Numbered from the stretch's first letter, positions 8,540 to 17,975 are shown. The stretch: DNA of 64,000 bases from Variovorax brevis (GCF_030317105.1 NZ_JASZYG010000011.1:1-64000), one strand, 5' to 3'. Notes: generated by a model from the letters alone, not told the origin. Program-made: numbers and translations.

Positions 8540-9244
8540 TCAGTCGCGCGCCTGCAGGTACACACCAGGTTGCGCTGACAAGCCGAGCTTGACCTGTTGG
8601 GTCATCTCGTCTGCCAGCACCTCATCGGCGCCGGCTTCGAGCGCGTCGAACGCCCTGGCGACGATGTCCTCCGGCGTCGACTTGGGGCTGGCGATGCCCT
8701 GTGTCATTTCGGTGTCGACAAAGGCCATGTGCAGTGTCAGCACCTGCGTCTTCTGAGCCCGCAATTCGTTGCGCAGGCCGTTGCTGAGGCTCCAGGTGGC
8801 CGACTTCGCCACCGCGTACGCAGCCAGCGCCGGGCTCGTGATCCAGCTGGCAACCGAAGCCACGTTGAGCAGCGCGCCGCCGCCGTTGGCGGCCAGCACC
8901 GGCGCGAACGCGCGGCTGATGCGCAACACGCCGAAGACGTTGGTCTCCAGTTGCTGGCGCAAGCTCGCCTCGGCATCTGACGCGAGGAGGCTGTTGAACT
9001 GTGCGATGCCGGCGTTGTTGATGACCACCGTCGCGTCACCGGCCGCCTCGACGGCGGCAGCAATGTCGGCAGGCGAGTTCACGTCGAGCTGGATCGGAGT
9101 GACGCCGGGCAGCGTGACGCTCTTCGGGTCCCGTGCACCGGCGTAGACCTTGCGCGCACCGCGCGCCAGGGCGGCCTTGGCGAACGCAAGTCCGATGCCG
9201 CGATTGGCGCCGGTGATGAGGACGGTGGCGTTGTCGAGTTTCAT
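8540..9244 (-). CDS. Short-chain dehydrogenase/reductase (SDR)
   Basis: The 234-residue classical SDR has the nucleotide motif TGANRGIGLA at residues 11-20, INNAG at 75-79 and the catalytic Ser130/Tyr143/Lys147 set (YAVAK). The ATG at 9244 follows AGGAA six bases upstream, which decides the start. The enzyme reduces or oxidises a carbonyl or alcohol with NAD(P)H. It is first in the leftward cluster and sits directly behind a TetR-type operator candidate at 9257-9272. The substrate is not deducible. Confidence 0.85.
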   Translation of the reverse strand: MKLDNATVLITGANRGIGLAFAKAALARGARKVYAGARDPKSVTLPGVTPIQLDVNSPADIAAAVEAAGDATVVINNAGIAQFNSLLASDAEASLRQQLETNVFGVLRISRAFAPVLAANGGGALLNVASVASWITSPALAAYAVAKSATWSLSNGLRNELRAQKTQVLTLHMAFVDTEMTQGIASPKSTPEDIVARAFDALEAGADEVLADEMTQQVKLGLSAQPGVYLQARD

Positions 9245-9256
9245 GATGTTCCTAAA

Positions 9257-9272
9257 ATGATGATCGTCATAT
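9257..9272. promoter_or_regulatory. Candidate TetR operator upstream of the SDR gene
   Basis: ATGATGATCGTCATAT contains the near-palindrome ATGATGATCGTCAT. It matches 14 of 16 bases of a second site in front of the tetR gene (9901-9916, read on the minus strand). It lies just upstream of the SDR ribosome-binding site. The paired placement suggests one regulator binding both. Confidence 0.5.
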
Positions 9273-9314
9273 TTACCGGTGCGCAAGAGCGCGGCGGCGG
9301 CTTCAACCGGCGCC

Positions 9315-9890
9315 TCAGGCGTCGTACTGTTGGATCAGGCTGTTCCGCGCGTCCGACAGCCAGGCCTTGCCCGCTTTGCCCTGGAGCGTGCGCGCCAGTT
9401 GCAGCGTGCCGACCAAAGTGGCAGCAACCACCTGCGCTTGCGCCGGCTCGACACTGGCAGGAAGGGTGCGGCGCACCAGTTCGACCAGGCCCAGCACGCG
9501 GGCGCGGGCTGCGCTGGCGACCTCATAGGACTGACGCGGGATTTCGGAGGCCAACGCGGCGACCACGCAACCGCACTCGGCATTCTCGAGTTGCGCATCG
9601 GCCAGGTAGGTGTGGACCAGCGCGGAGAACGGACTCATCCCTTGGGCCTGCGCCTGGCGCAGCCGATCGACGAGCACGGCCCCGGTGTCGCGACCGGCAC
9701 GCTGCGTGGCCTCGGCCAACAGAGCATCGCGGGATGCGAAGTGGGCATAGAAGCCGCCATGCGTCAGGCCGGCCTCTTTCATGATAGTGGCCAGACCGAC
9801 GCCGTCGTAACCGGCGCGGCGAATTGCACGCGCTGCTACATCCAGGATGCGATCGTGGGTCAGTTCCTTGCGGCTGGTGATGGCTGACAT
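9315..9890 (-). CDS. TetR/AcrR-family transcriptional repressor
   Basis: The protein has a TetR N-terminal helix-turn-helix (ILDVAARAIRRAGYDGVGLA, then EAGLTHGGFYAHFASRDAL), followed by an all-helical ligand domain with a Cys-containing segment (ENAECGCVVAAL). ATG 9890 gives a normal 191-residue protein; an upstream ATG at 9929 would add 13 residues across the operator. It is followed after 70 bases by the SDR-MFS-thioesterase-MDR genes on the same strand. Matching dyad sites lie before its own start and before the SDR gene, so autoregulation plus control of the pump cluster is the likely role. Confidence 0.85.
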   Translation of the reverse strand: MSAITSRKELTHDRILDVAARAIRRAGYDGVGLATIMKEAGLTHGGFYAHFASRDALLAEATQRAGRDTGAVLVDRLRQAQAQGMSPFSALVHTYLADAQLENAECGCVVAALASEIPRQSYEVASAARARVLGLVELVRRTLPASVEPAQAQVVAATLVGTLQLARTLQGKAGKAWLSDARNSLIQQYDA

Positions 9891-9900
9891 GATGGCCGCA

Positions 9901-9916
9901 ATATTACGCTCATCAT
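9901..9916. promoter_or_regulatory. Candidate TetR operator upstream of tetR
   Basis: Read on the minus strand the sequence is ATGATGAGCGTAATAT, differing at two positions from the site before the SDR gene. It begins 11 bases upstream of the chosen tetR start, consistent with autorepression. Confidence 0.5.
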
Positions 9917-10074
9917 ATTTTTGCGTCAACCGCGGTCGAAGGTCCGCTTTCGCGGATGGTGAGTGTCGGCAACGGGCCCGGAACCCCAGTTCGCGACTTT
10001 CGGATGCAACCGTTCACATGTGTGTCGTCCGTAGGCACCCACGCGATCCGAGTGCAGTCGCCGTATCGAATTTC

Positions 10075-10446
10075 ATTGAGGATTCGGTGGTGAAGCGGCG
10101 TTCGTGTTTGGGGATGAGCACGGGCTCGAAGGAGCCTGCTCGGTCGCGCGGCACTTCGAAGCGCAGCGGCCCATCGTCGGCCAGCACGGTCTTGGCGCTG
10201 TGCCCGTTGCGCTGGCTGGAGCGCTGGATTCGGGTTTGCTCGCGCCATTGGGGTAGCCCAGGTGGTGAGACATCTCGGCGCCAAGGCGCGCTTGATCAGG
10301 GCCTTTCTGAATGCCACCGTCGCCGCATTCACAGCGTCATGCGTCATCGGACCGGCGACGAACTGATTAATCAATTCCTTCGGAATCGACGGCAACGGGC
10401 GTTTATCGAGCTGTCGGTTCCCCTTCGATCTGTCACTTTTATTCAT
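10075..10446 (-). pseudogene. IS256-family transposase, N-terminal fragment with frameshift
   Basis: The leftward frame from 10446 contains PKELINQFVAGPMTHDAVNA and FRKALIKRAL, characteristic of the N-terminus of IS256/Mutator transposases. Near 10270 the frame shifts, and the neighbouring frame continues with MSHHLGYPNGASKPE. A third segment, in yet another frame, gives PVLIPKHERRFT, also typical. Homology ends at about 10075. The catalytic DDE core is absent, so this is a decayed relic. Confidence 0.65.
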
Positions 10447-10741
10447 TCTGTCAGCGCCAGATCAGGGAGAGCCATGGCGCATGGCGGTTTTTAGGCGAGC
10501 GCCGCTCACGAGAGCGTTTTCCCGACGCTATTGATTCGTCATGGCTTTGACCCTTTCAATTGGCACTACCTTGCATTTGAACCCTTCAATCTATCACCAT
10601 GTTCGCACTCACCTGCGAGGGGATATGGAAATGGGTCATTTCCAGGCGCTTCCTGACGTTGTTGCCGTCGCTGCCGACAGACTGGTGGCGATTATTCGCG
10701 TCGACCTCGACGGAAGCGTCGTCGGTCGCGACCTTGCCAAT
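10447..10741. other. Non-coding gap left of the ISL3 element
   Basis: No convincing gene is visible on either strand. The region separates the IS256 relic from the left end of the ISL3-family element. Short open frames crossing into the element have no recognisable family. Confidence 0.3.
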
Positions 10742-10784
10742 CGTAGAAGAAAGTAAATCCGGGTCTTCCGCACTTTGTGTGACG
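10742..10784 (+). repeat. Left terminal inverted repeat of the ISL3 element
   Basis: This 43-bp repeat is matched by the complement at 12643-12685 with one mismatch (C versus T at position 19). The outermost 18 bases equal the Tn7-like tip motif found at 20192 and 24520. Confidence 0.85.
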
Positions 10785-10945
10785 CGGATGTCGCGATGTG
10801 CATCGTGGGGAATATTCGAAGGGCTCAGGTCTTCGGGCTGGCACAGTTTGGTCCCGGCTATCCAACCCTCGAGCGCACGCAGGTCGTGCAGAGTCGCCGG
10901 CTTCATCGGGCCGGCGTCGGCGACATCGATTCGTTTCTTCGCGCG

Positions 10946-12623
10946 TCAGTTCGAGCCCAGAACTGGCAGCCGTAGCAACTCGACGCTTGCCCGCCCGTAC
11001 ATCTGGCGCTTGAGGTACTTCAGGCGGTTGACATGGCCCTCTGTCTGGCCATTGCTGCCATGGCAGCGTGAAGGCCGCCCGCACGGCAGCCAGGTCGTTG
11101 CGCAAGCTGCGCGCAAAGCGTTGCATCTCAGGCGCGCTGCACTTGCCCAAACGCTGGAGCCAACGGTCGAAGTCCCGGGGACTTCGCCGGTGCATGAGTC
11201 CGAGGATCCTCCGCCCAAGGCTGCGAACTTCGGCGACCACGGGCTCGATTTGGCACAGCGCCTGCACAAACCGCTCATGGTCGACATGTTTGGGCTCGTC
11301 GACTCCAAATTTCCTCCATCCCATGAGCCAACTGAACGCGCGGCGAGTCGACGGACACGGCATGGTGCGTACAGAGACGCGGGCCAACGGCGGCTTGCCC
11401 TGGGGAGACAGCAGGCGCATGACGCAGTCGTGCACAGTGGCGCGACTGCCCGTATAGCCGCGCTGCCGGACTTCTTGCCAGATCCGCCTCGGAGAGTGAC
11501 AGCCGTGGGCAATTCGCTCCTCGATGTAGCAACGGTGGGCATCCATCGGCGTTGGCCCTCTCGCCCTGCGCGCGCGCTCTGGAAATGCGCCGCTCACGAC
11601 GAAATTGCGTACGGTTCGATAGTCAACGGACAGTTGGCGCGCGATGCCTTTGATGCTGCCACCCTGCGTGTGCAGCGCCGTCACTTTCTCGTACAACGCC
11701 AGACGCGCGGCGCGCCGGTCATCGCTCAGACGCTGCCATCCGCGAAGTCCAGAGCCATAAGGCAATCCCTGACGCCCCAGTGTCACACCGTCGACGGTGA
11801 CTTGCTGCGCTGCACGGCGCATTTGCGGCCCCAGTCGATTCAGCATTCTTTCGACGTGGTCGCGCAGATTGCATAGCAGGTGCCAACGGTCAGAGACCTG
11901 GGTGGCGGCTGGCAGTGCGATGTCCGCCGCCTCTGAGTAGGCCCCTGCCCGATCCCTGGCAATGATCCGGATGGAGGGGTTGGCGCGCAGCCAGGCCGCC
12001 GTTGCAGTCGCTTCCCGGCCAGCGAAGACATCGATCGGCTCGCGGCGCTCTAGATCGACGACGATGGTTCCGTAGTAGTGACCCTTGGCAATCGCCCAGT
12101 CGTCGATGCCCACTATGCGAGGCAGGTGCCTGCGTCGGGTCGCAGCCGATCGTCGCAACTCCCGCAACACGGTGTCAGCGCTGGTCTTCAAACCCAACTC
12201 GGAGGCGAGCCGCGTGGCCGCTTCACCACCCAGGGCGTGACCCAGCGCACGCAGGGCCCGAGCCTGTGATCGAGTGCGACGTTGATGCCGGCCCGCCAAC
12301 GCGTAGATATCCTCGGCAAAAGTTCGACGCGGACAGTCTGTGTTCAAGCACTTAAAGCGTCGCGTTTCGACAGAGAGCACGAGCTGCTCGTTGAGGACGG
12401 GGCGCTCTGCCAACTGGCGGAAATAGCTTCCGTGCAGGCGACCACTCCAGCAGCGGCAGGACGGACAAGGTGCAGCGCGCACGTTACTGCAGGCCTGCAC
12501 TACCAAAGACCCTCCTTGCTCGATGCAGCCGACGACGCGCTTGCCCACCCGAGCGAGAACGCGATCGACGACACCGATACCACTGGTCATGTTGCCCGGA
12601 GATGAGGTCGTGCATGAGCGCAA
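10946..12623 (-). pseudogene. ISL3-family transposase, frameshifted near the C-terminus
   Basis: From 12623 the frame shows the N-terminal zinc-binding region (CPSCRCWSGRLHG, CLNTDCPRRTF). The helix-turn-helix region is followed by the catalytic core (IVGIDDWAIAKGHYYGTIVV and IIARDRAGAYSEAA with the DDE-type Asp residues). A single extra base near 11057 breaks the frame. The adjacent frame continues with NGQTEGHVNRLKYLKRQMYG, the family's typical C-terminus, and stops at 10946. Without the shift the protein would be about 560 residues, normal for ISL3. Some of the N-terminal residues before MTSGIGVVDRVLARVG may not be translated. Confidence 0.85.
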
Positions 12624-12642
12624 TCAAGCCCACCGACTTGGG

Positions 12643-12685
12643 CGTCACACAAAGTGCGGAAGACCCAGATTTACTTTCTTCTACG
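12643..12685 (-). repeat. Right terminal inverted repeat of the ISL3 element
   Basis: Complement of the left repeat with one mismatch. It begins 19 bases upstream of the transposase start codon, leaving little room for a promoter other than within the repeat. Confidence 0.85.
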
Positions 12686-12711
12686 ACAAAAGACGCGTGA
12701 GGCCGTTCTGA

Positions 12712-12915
12712 CTGAAGAAATCGTGGCTGTCACTCATCATCGCCAGCATCTCTTTGTGGCTAGTTCTGGTTGGTTCGATTTGGCTCTACACGTCCGGCGC
12801 CCGTACCGTGGTCGCCCGTCACCTTGATGGCAATGCTGCTCTCTTCCCCTTCGCGGAGTGGGTCAGCAATCGCGACCTTTCCGGCACCGAGAAAGATAGC
12901 GCTAGTGACGACTAA
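12712..12915 (+). CDS. Small membrane protein, possibly 5'-truncated
   Basis: An open frame of 67 codons immediately right of the ISL3 element encodes KKSWLSLIIASISLWLVLVG, a clear single membrane helix. A charged tail ending EKDSASDD follows. There is no ATG or GTG at its beginning: the first codon in register is CTG at 12712, and a TGA lies upstream. The gene may therefore have lost its start when the IS arrived. No family was recognised. The codon usage and hydrophobic pattern are the only support. Confidence 0.35.
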   Translation: MKKSWLSLIIASISLWLVLVGSIWLYTSGARTVVARHLDGNAALFPFAEWVSNRDLSGTEKDSASDD

Positions 12916-13374
12916 CGGTACGTTGTTGATCTAGCGATGGATTCCCGCGTTTCTTGGCATCCAAACGGGTGCTGCTGGATGGCAACTCGGTGTAGCGTGT
13001 GACCGGGGTTCTTGCAAGTGTGGGCGAGATGTTCCTCAATCGCGCCAAGTGCCATTTAGAGCGATTCAGAACCGGAGGGTCCAGATCCTCAGGTGTTGCG
13101 CCCCTGGGGCTCAGGGTCGTTGGCCGCCTTGAGCTCGAGAGGTCGCGACAAGACTGAAAGTGCGCTGCACTAGCGCGATATGTGAGCGTACTAGCGGCAT
13201 CTAAGAACGCCAACAGCAAGTGCGCTTGCGCGCCCGGCCTTCTTCGACTGGGGTGAAAGATCGCGATTGCGCGAGGCGCCCCCGAACCTGCTTGCGAGAG
13301 TCGAAGGGTCGCGAGCCATCCGTGTTGGAATAGCGCAAGGGTGCGGGACTGCCTGCGCCGTTTTGGACACGACC
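12916..13374. other. Intergenic region upstream of tcuR
   Basis: About 460 bases without a credible gene on either strand. The long minus-strand frame entering here is a shadow of tcuR. It presumably contains the tcuR promoter, but none could be pinpointed. Confidence 0.3.
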
Positions 13375-14301
13375 ATGGAACTGCGGCAACTGCGATATTT
13401 CGTCAAGGTGTGCGAGCTCGGCAGCATGGGACGGGCGGCGCTGGAACTGGGCGTCGTCACCTCGGCGTTGAGCCAGCAGATCAGCAGGCTGGAAAGCGAA
13501 CTGTCCACCCGTTTGCTGCAGCGCCAGTCGACCGGTGTGACGCCGACCGATGCAGGCCTGGCCTTCCTGCAGCAGTCCCAGCTCACGCTGCGCCATGCCG
13601 ACGAGGCGGTACGCGCTGCGCAGCAGGCCCGGCTCGCCGGCCACGTCAGCATCGGCTTGCCGTCGACCACCGCCTCGGTGCTCGGCATGCCGCTGATGCA
13701 GGCGATGAGCGAACGCTATCCAGCTGTCCGGCTGCACCTGGTAGAGGCGTTGTCGGGGCACTTGGCGACCATGCTCAATGCGCGCCAACTGGACCTGGCG
13801 ATCCTGTTTCGCACCGAAACGGCTCGACGCTGGAGCGTGATGCCGCTGCTGGACGAGCGGCTTTACGTGATCGGCGCCGCCGGGCTGCCAGGACTGCCGG
13901 CCAAGCCGCGCGTACGCTTGGCGCAGCTCGGTACGCTGCCGCTGATCGTGCCGAGCGGCACGCATGGATTGCGCGCGCTTATCGAGGCCGCCTTTGCACG
14001 GGTGCGCGCCACGCCGAACGTGATTGCCGAAATCGACGGCCTCTCGCTGCTGATGGATGCGGTGCGCGCAGGCCGCGGCGCCACCATCCAGCCCGGCGCC
14101 GTCACCGCTCGCCTCGGAAATGGCAAGTTGGTACAAGCAGTGATTGCGGATGCGCAGGCCGGCCGCAGCAACCTGCTGGCCAGTGTGTCGAATGACGAGT
14201 TGTCACCCGCCGCGCTGGCGGCCCGGGTGGTACTGACCGACGTGGCACGCGCTCTGGTGCGCGACGGCCATTGGCCCGGCGCCACCCTTCACGAAGACTG
14301 A
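13375..14301 (+). CDS. tcuR: LysR-family regulator, TcuR-like
   Basis: The 308-residue LTTR starts at ATG 13375 (MELRQLRYFVKVCELGSMGR). The winged-helix region includes LGVVTSALSQQISRLESELS, and a periplasmic-binding-like effector domain begins near residue 90 (GHVSIGLPSTTASVLGMPL). It lies directly upstream of tcuA in the same orientation with an 80-base gap. TcuR activates tricarballylate utilisation in Salmonella, and context suggests the same here, the inducer being tricarballylate or a relative. A longer in-frame start at 13267 lacks family similarity. Confidence 0.8.
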   Translation: MELRQLRYFVKVCELGSMGRAALELGVVTSALSQQISRLESELSTRLLQRQSTGVTPTDAGLAFLQQSQLTLRHADEAVRAAQQARLAGHVSIGLPSTTASVLGMPLMQAMSERYPAVRLHLVEALSGHLATMLNARQLDLAILFRTETARRWSVMPLLDERLYVIGAAGLPGLPAKPRVRLAQLGTLPLIVPSGTHGLRALIEAAFARVRATPNVIAEIDGLSLLMDAVRAGRGATIQPGAVTARLGNGKLVQAVIADAQAGRSNLLASVSNDELSPAALAARVVLTDVARALVRDGHWPGATLHED

Positions 14302-14381
14302 AGACCCCTTGCCAACTTCGCAGTTTCGCGCGCTGCCGTTGCTGCCTACAGTCGGCTCACCCCCACGAAGAGGCAAATCCC

Positions 14382-15791
14382 ATGATCGATGTCTTGGTCG
14401 TCGGCGGCGGCAACGCTGCCCTGTGCGCCGCGCTGATGGCGCGCGAGGCTGGCGCCAGCGTGCTGCTGCTCGAATCGTCTCCGCGCGCATGGCGCGGCGG
14501 CAACTCGCAGCACACCCGCAACCTGCGCTGCATGCACGATGCGCCCCAAGACGTTCTGGTGGATGTCTATCCGGAAGAAGAATACTGGCAGGATCTGCTC
14601 ACGGTGACCGGCGGCCTCACCGACGAGCACCTTGCGCGTCTGGTGATCCGTGCGTCGTCGGACTGTCGCGACTGGATGCGAAAGCACGGCGTGCACTTTC
14701 AGCCACCGTTGTCGGGCGCGCTGCACGTGGCGCGCACCAATGCCTTCTTCATGGGCGGCGGCAAGGCCCTGGTCAACGCGTACTTTCGCAGCGCGGAAAA
14801 ACTCGGCGTGCAGATCCGCTACGACACGCCGGTGGTGTCGGTCGAACTCAATGGCGATGACTTCGTCGCCCTCCGCACGGCCGGGGGCGAGCGCATCGAA
14901 GCTCGAAGCTGCGTGCTGGCGGCGGGCGGGTTTGAATCCAACCTCGAATGGCTGCGCGAAGCCTGGGGCGTGAACGACCGCGGGGAATGGCCGGCCGACA
15001 ACTTCCTGATCCGGGGCACCCGCTTCAACCAGGGCGTGCTGCTCAGGCACATGATCGAATCGGGCGCCGACGCGATCGGCGACCCGACGCAGGCCCACAT
15101 GGTCGCGATCGATGCCCGCGCCCCGCTTTACGACGGCGGCATCTGCACGCGCATTGATTGCGTGTCGCTCGGCGTGGTGGTCAACCGCGAGGGCGAGCGC
15201 TTCTACGACGAGGGGGAGGATTTCTGGCCCAAGCGCTATGCGATTTGGGGCCGGTTGGTGGCACAGCAGCCGGGACAGATCGGCTACTCGGTCATCGACC
15301 AGAAGGCGATCGGCCGCTTCATGCCGCCGGTGTTCCCCGGCACCACGGCGCGCACGCTGGCCGAACTGGCGCGCAAGCTCGCCCTGCCCGAGCCGGCCTT
15401 CGTCCAGACCGTCGAGGCCTACAACGCTGCCTGCCGTGTCGGCACCTTCGACCACACCGCGCTGGATGACTGCCACACCGAGGGCCTGGCACCCGCCAAG
15501 ACGCATTGGGCGCGGCCGCTCGACACGCCACCCTTCCACGCCTACGCGCTGAAGCCGGGCATCACCTTCACCTACCTGGGCCTCAAGGTCAACGACCGCG
15601 CCGCAGTGCACTTCAGCGGCCGGCCCAGCCCCAACCTGTTCGTGGCCGGCGAAATGATGGCCGGCAATGTGCTCGGCAAGGGCTACACCGCGGGCGTCGG
15701 CATGGCGATCGGCACCGCCTTCGGCCGCATTGCCGGAAAACAGGCGGCAGCTGCAGCCGCAACAAGGAAAGTCGATCATGCAAGCGCTTGA
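14382..15791 (+). CDS. tcuA: FAD-dependent tricarballylate dehydrogenase TcuA
   Basis: The 469-residue flavoprotein begins MIDVLVVGGGNAALCAALMA, a Rossmann FAD-binding motif. Its fold is that of the fumarate reductase/succinate dehydrogenase flavoprotein family, and the C-terminal FAD segment has NLFVAGEMMAGNVLGKGYTA. TcuA oxidises tricarballylate to cis-aconitate, which enters the citric acid cycle. The ATG at 14382 follows AAGAGG within about a dozen bases. It overlaps tcuB by 14 bases, indicating translational coupling with its electron acceptor. The identification rests on the family fold together with the TcuB neighbour. Confidence 0.85.
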   Translation: MIDVLVVGGGNAALCAALMAREAGASVLLLESSPRAWRGGNSQHTRNLRCMHDAPQDVLVDVYPEEEYWQDLLTVTGGLTDEHLARLVIRASSDCRDWMRKHGVHFQPPLSGALHVARTNAFFMGGGKALVNAYFRSAEKLGVQIRYDTPVVSVELNGDDFVALRTAGGERIEARSCVLAAGGFESNLEWLREAWGVNDRGEWPADNFLIRGTRFNQGVLLRHMIESGADAIGDPTQAHMVAIDARAPLYDGGICTRIDCVSLGVVVNREGERFYDEGEDFWPKRYAIWGRLVAQQPGQIGYSVIDQKAIGRFMPPVFPGTTARTLAELARKLALPEPAFVQTVEAYNAACRVGTFDHTALDDCHTEGLAPAKTHWARPLDTPPFHAYALKPGITFTYLGLKVNDRAAVHFSGRPSPNLFVAGEMMAGNVLGKGYTAGVGMAIGTAFGRIAGKQAAAAAATRKVDHASA

Positions 15792-16962
15792 AGTCCTGAC
15801 CCGCGAGGCCAGCATGCTGGCCAACGGCGGCATGCGGGTGATCCCGATCCTGAACGCGCGGGAGGCCGAAGTCGGCCGGCAGATGCAGATCTGCAATGCC
15901 TGCCGCTACTGCGAAGGCTTCTGCGCCGTCTTCCCGGCGATGACGCGGCGCCTCGAGTTCGGCAAGGCCGACATCCACTATCTGGCCAACCTGTGCCACA
16001 ACTGCGGCGCCTGCCTGCATGCCTGCCAGTACGCGCCGCCGCACGAGTTCGCGGTCAAAGTGCCCAAGGCCATGGCCGAGGTGCGTGGCCAGACCTATGC
16101 CGACTACGCCTGGCCGCCGGCGCTGGGCCGGCTTTACCAGCGCAACGGCCTGACGCTGTCGCTGGCACTGTCGGCCGGCCTCGCGCTCTTCCTGATCCTG
16201 GCCGTCGCCCTGAAGGGCACGCTGTGGGGCGGCGGGCTCGGCGGCAACTTCTACCAGCTGTTCCCGCACAACCTGCTGGTCGGCATGTTCGCGCCGGTGT
16301 TCCTGTACGCGACGCTGGCGTTGACGATGGGCGTGCGGCGCTTCTGGCGCGAGGTGACGCCGGCCACCGGCGACGCACCGATCAGCGGGCGGGCCGCGGC
16401 CGAGGCCACCGATGCCGTGCTGCGCCTGAAGTACCTGGACGGCGGGCACGGCGAAGGCTGCAACAACGAGGACGACGCCTTCACGCTGTGGCGTCGACGC
16501 TTCCATCACTTCACCTTCTACGGCTTCCTGCTGTGCGTTGCGGCCACCGGCGTTGCCACGCTCTACCACTACGTTTTCGGTTGGGTCGCGCCCTACGAAT
16601 TACCCAGTCTTCCCAAGCTGCTCGGCGTGGTCGGTGGTGTTGGCCTGATGATCGGCACGGCCGGCCTGTGGGGCTTGAACCGCCGGCGCCACCCGCTGCA
16701 TGGCGACGCCGCGCAAAAGCCGATGGACCTGGGCTTCATCGCGCTGCTGTTCCTGACCAGCGCGAGCGGCCTGGCCCTGTGGCTGGGACGCGGTACGCCG
16801 GCCCTGGCCGTGCTCTTGTGCGTCCACCTCGGCGCGGTGATGGCGCTCTTCGCCACGCTGCCCTATGGCAAGTTCGCGCACGGCATCTTCCGTAGCGCCG
16901 CGCTGCTGCGCCATGCGATCGAAAAGCGCCAGCCGAGCCCGATCGGGCTGGGCGACGAATGA
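15778..16962 (+). CDS. tcuB: TcuB, membrane iron-sulfur/heme electron-transfer protein
   Basis: The 394-residue protein has two CxxCxxCxxxC clusters (Cys39/42/45/49 and Cys73/76/79/83), fitting two iron-sulfur centres. Several membrane helices follow from about residue 120 (LSLALSAGLALFLILAVALK) to the C-terminus, with His residues such as FHHFTFYGFLL that could bind heme. In Salmonella TcuB re-oxidises the reduced flavin of TcuA and passes electrons to the quinone pool. The 14-base overlap with tcuA and the length agree with the family. Confidence 0.88.
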   Translation: MQALEVLTREASMLANGGMRVIPILNAREAEVGRQMQICNACRYCEGFCAVFPAMTRRLEFGKADIHYLANLCHNCGACLHACQYAPPHEFAVKVPKAMAEVRGQTYADYAWPPALGRLYQRNGLTLSLALSAGLALFLILAVALKGTLWGGGLGGNFYQLFPHNLLVGMFAPVFLYATLALTMGVRRFWREVTPATGDAPISGRAAAEATDAVLRLKYLDGGHGEGCNNEDDAFTLWRRRFHHFTFYGFLLCVAATGVATLYHYVFGWVAPYELPSLPKLLGVVGGVGLMIGTAGLWGLNRRRHPLHGDAAQKPMDLGFIALLFLTSASGLALWLGRGTPALAVLLCVHLGAVMALFATLPYGKFAHGIFRSAALLRHAIEKRQPSPIGLGDE

Positions 16963-16997
16963 ACAGCATCACCAGACACCCACTCGAGAGAACCAAG

Positions 16998-17975
16998 ATG
17001 ATTCGACGTTACCTTTTGCAGTCCACCGCGCTGGCCGCATCCTCTTTGCTGCTGGCGGGGCCCAGCCATGCGCAGGACTTTCCGCCCGCAAGGCCCGTCA
17101 CGCTGGTCGTGGGCTTCGCCGCCGGCGGGGCAGCGGACGCGGCGGCTCGCCTGATCGCAAAGAAACTGGGCGAGAACATCGGTCAAAGCGTCATCGTCGA
17201 AAACAAGGCAGGCGCAGGGGGAAACATCGCGCATCAGCAAGTCGCCAGCGGTCCGGCGGACGGCTCGATGCTGTTGCTCGGCTCGATCGGGCCGCTGACC
17301 ATCGCGCCGCATGTGATGAAGGTGAGGTATGACCCGTTCAAGGACTTGGCGCCGGTCTCGGGCGGTGTCAACTTCCCCAACGTACTGGTGGTGCACAAGG
17401 GCGCGGAGGTGACCACGCTGGCCGAATTCGTGGCCCTCGCCAGGAAGAAGCCCGGCGCCGTGGATTTCGCCTCCACCGGCGCGGGCTCGGCTTCGCACCT
17501 GGCGGGCGAACTGTTCAACCAGCGCGCCGGCGTGGAGATGGTGCACGTGCCTTACAAGGGTGGCGCGCCAGCCCTGCAGGACCTGCTGGGCGAGCGTGTG
17601 ACTTCGTATTTCGCGGCACCACCCACGGCGATGCCGCAAGTGGAAGCTGGCAAGTTGCTCCCGCTGGCCACCACCGGTGCGACGCGGCCAGCCTACCTGC
17701 CCGGCATTCCGACGGTGGCCGAATCGGGCTACCCTGGGTTCGAGGCACTGAACTGGTACGCTTTTGTGGCCTCGGGCAAGACGCCGGCGCCGATACTGGA
17801 TCGGTGGAACCTGGAGATCGTGAAGGTGCTGAACGACCCGGGCGTCAAGGATGCCCTGAACAGGCACGGTCTCACGCCGCAACCCACCACGCGCGCCGAA
17901 CTCACAGCCTTCATGAAGAAGGAAGACGCCAAGTGGAGCGCTATCGTGCGCGAGCGAAAGATCACGGCCAACTGA
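16998..17975 (+). CDS. Bug-family (TctC) periplasmic tricarboxylate receptor
   Basis: The 325-residue receptor starts with ATG 16998, preceded by GAGAG. It carries a Sec signal ending SLLLAGPSHA before the mature protein. The Bug signature is present: PARPVTLVVGFAAGGAADAA near the N-terminus, then VENKAGAGGNI and the VPYKGGAPALQDL region. An alternative ATG at 16959 overlaps the tcuB stop by four bases but would add a polar extension before the signal peptide. Following tcuAB it probably binds tricarballylate or citrate. No TctA/TctB permease genes occur in the window, so it must use a permease encoded elsewhere. Confidence 0.85.
   Translation: MIRRYLLQSTALAASSLLLAGPSHAQDFPPARPVTLVVGFAAGGAADAAARLIAKKLGENIGQSVIVENKAGAGGNIAHQQVASGPADGSMLLLGSIGPLTIAPHVMKVRYDPFKDLAPVSGGVNFPNVLVVHKGAEVTTLAEFVALARKKPGAVDFASTGAGSASHLAGELFNQRAGVEMVHVPYKGGAPALQDLLGERVTSYFAAPPTAMPQVEAGKLLPLATTGATRPAYLPGIPTVAESGYPGFEALNWYAFVASGKTPAPILDRWNLEIVKVLNDPGVKDALNRHGLTPQPTTRAELTAFMKKEDAKWSAIVRERKITAN

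Larger units (their letters stand above)
10742..12685. mobile_element. ISL3-family insertion sequence with 43-bp ends
   Basis: The 1944-bp element is bounded by inverted repeats that agree at 42 of 43 positions. Each tip starts CGTAGAAGAAAGTAAATC and continues inward with GGGTCTTCCGCACTTTGTG. The GGGTCTTCC part looks like a normal ISL3-family end. The outer 18 bases are the same as the tips of the Tn7-like elements in this window, which is unexpected. It encodes one transposase on the minus strand, with a frameshift. No target duplication is evident. Confidence 0.75.

Noticed and set aside
10586..10906. Minus-strand open frame crossing the left ISL3 repeat
   Set aside because: It reads through the inverted repeat and matches no family; it is likely non-coding.
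14346..15896. Long minus-strand open frame opposite tcuA
   Set aside because: Its residues are a low-complexity His/Arg/Val-rich shadow of the tcuA coding frame, with no family motif.
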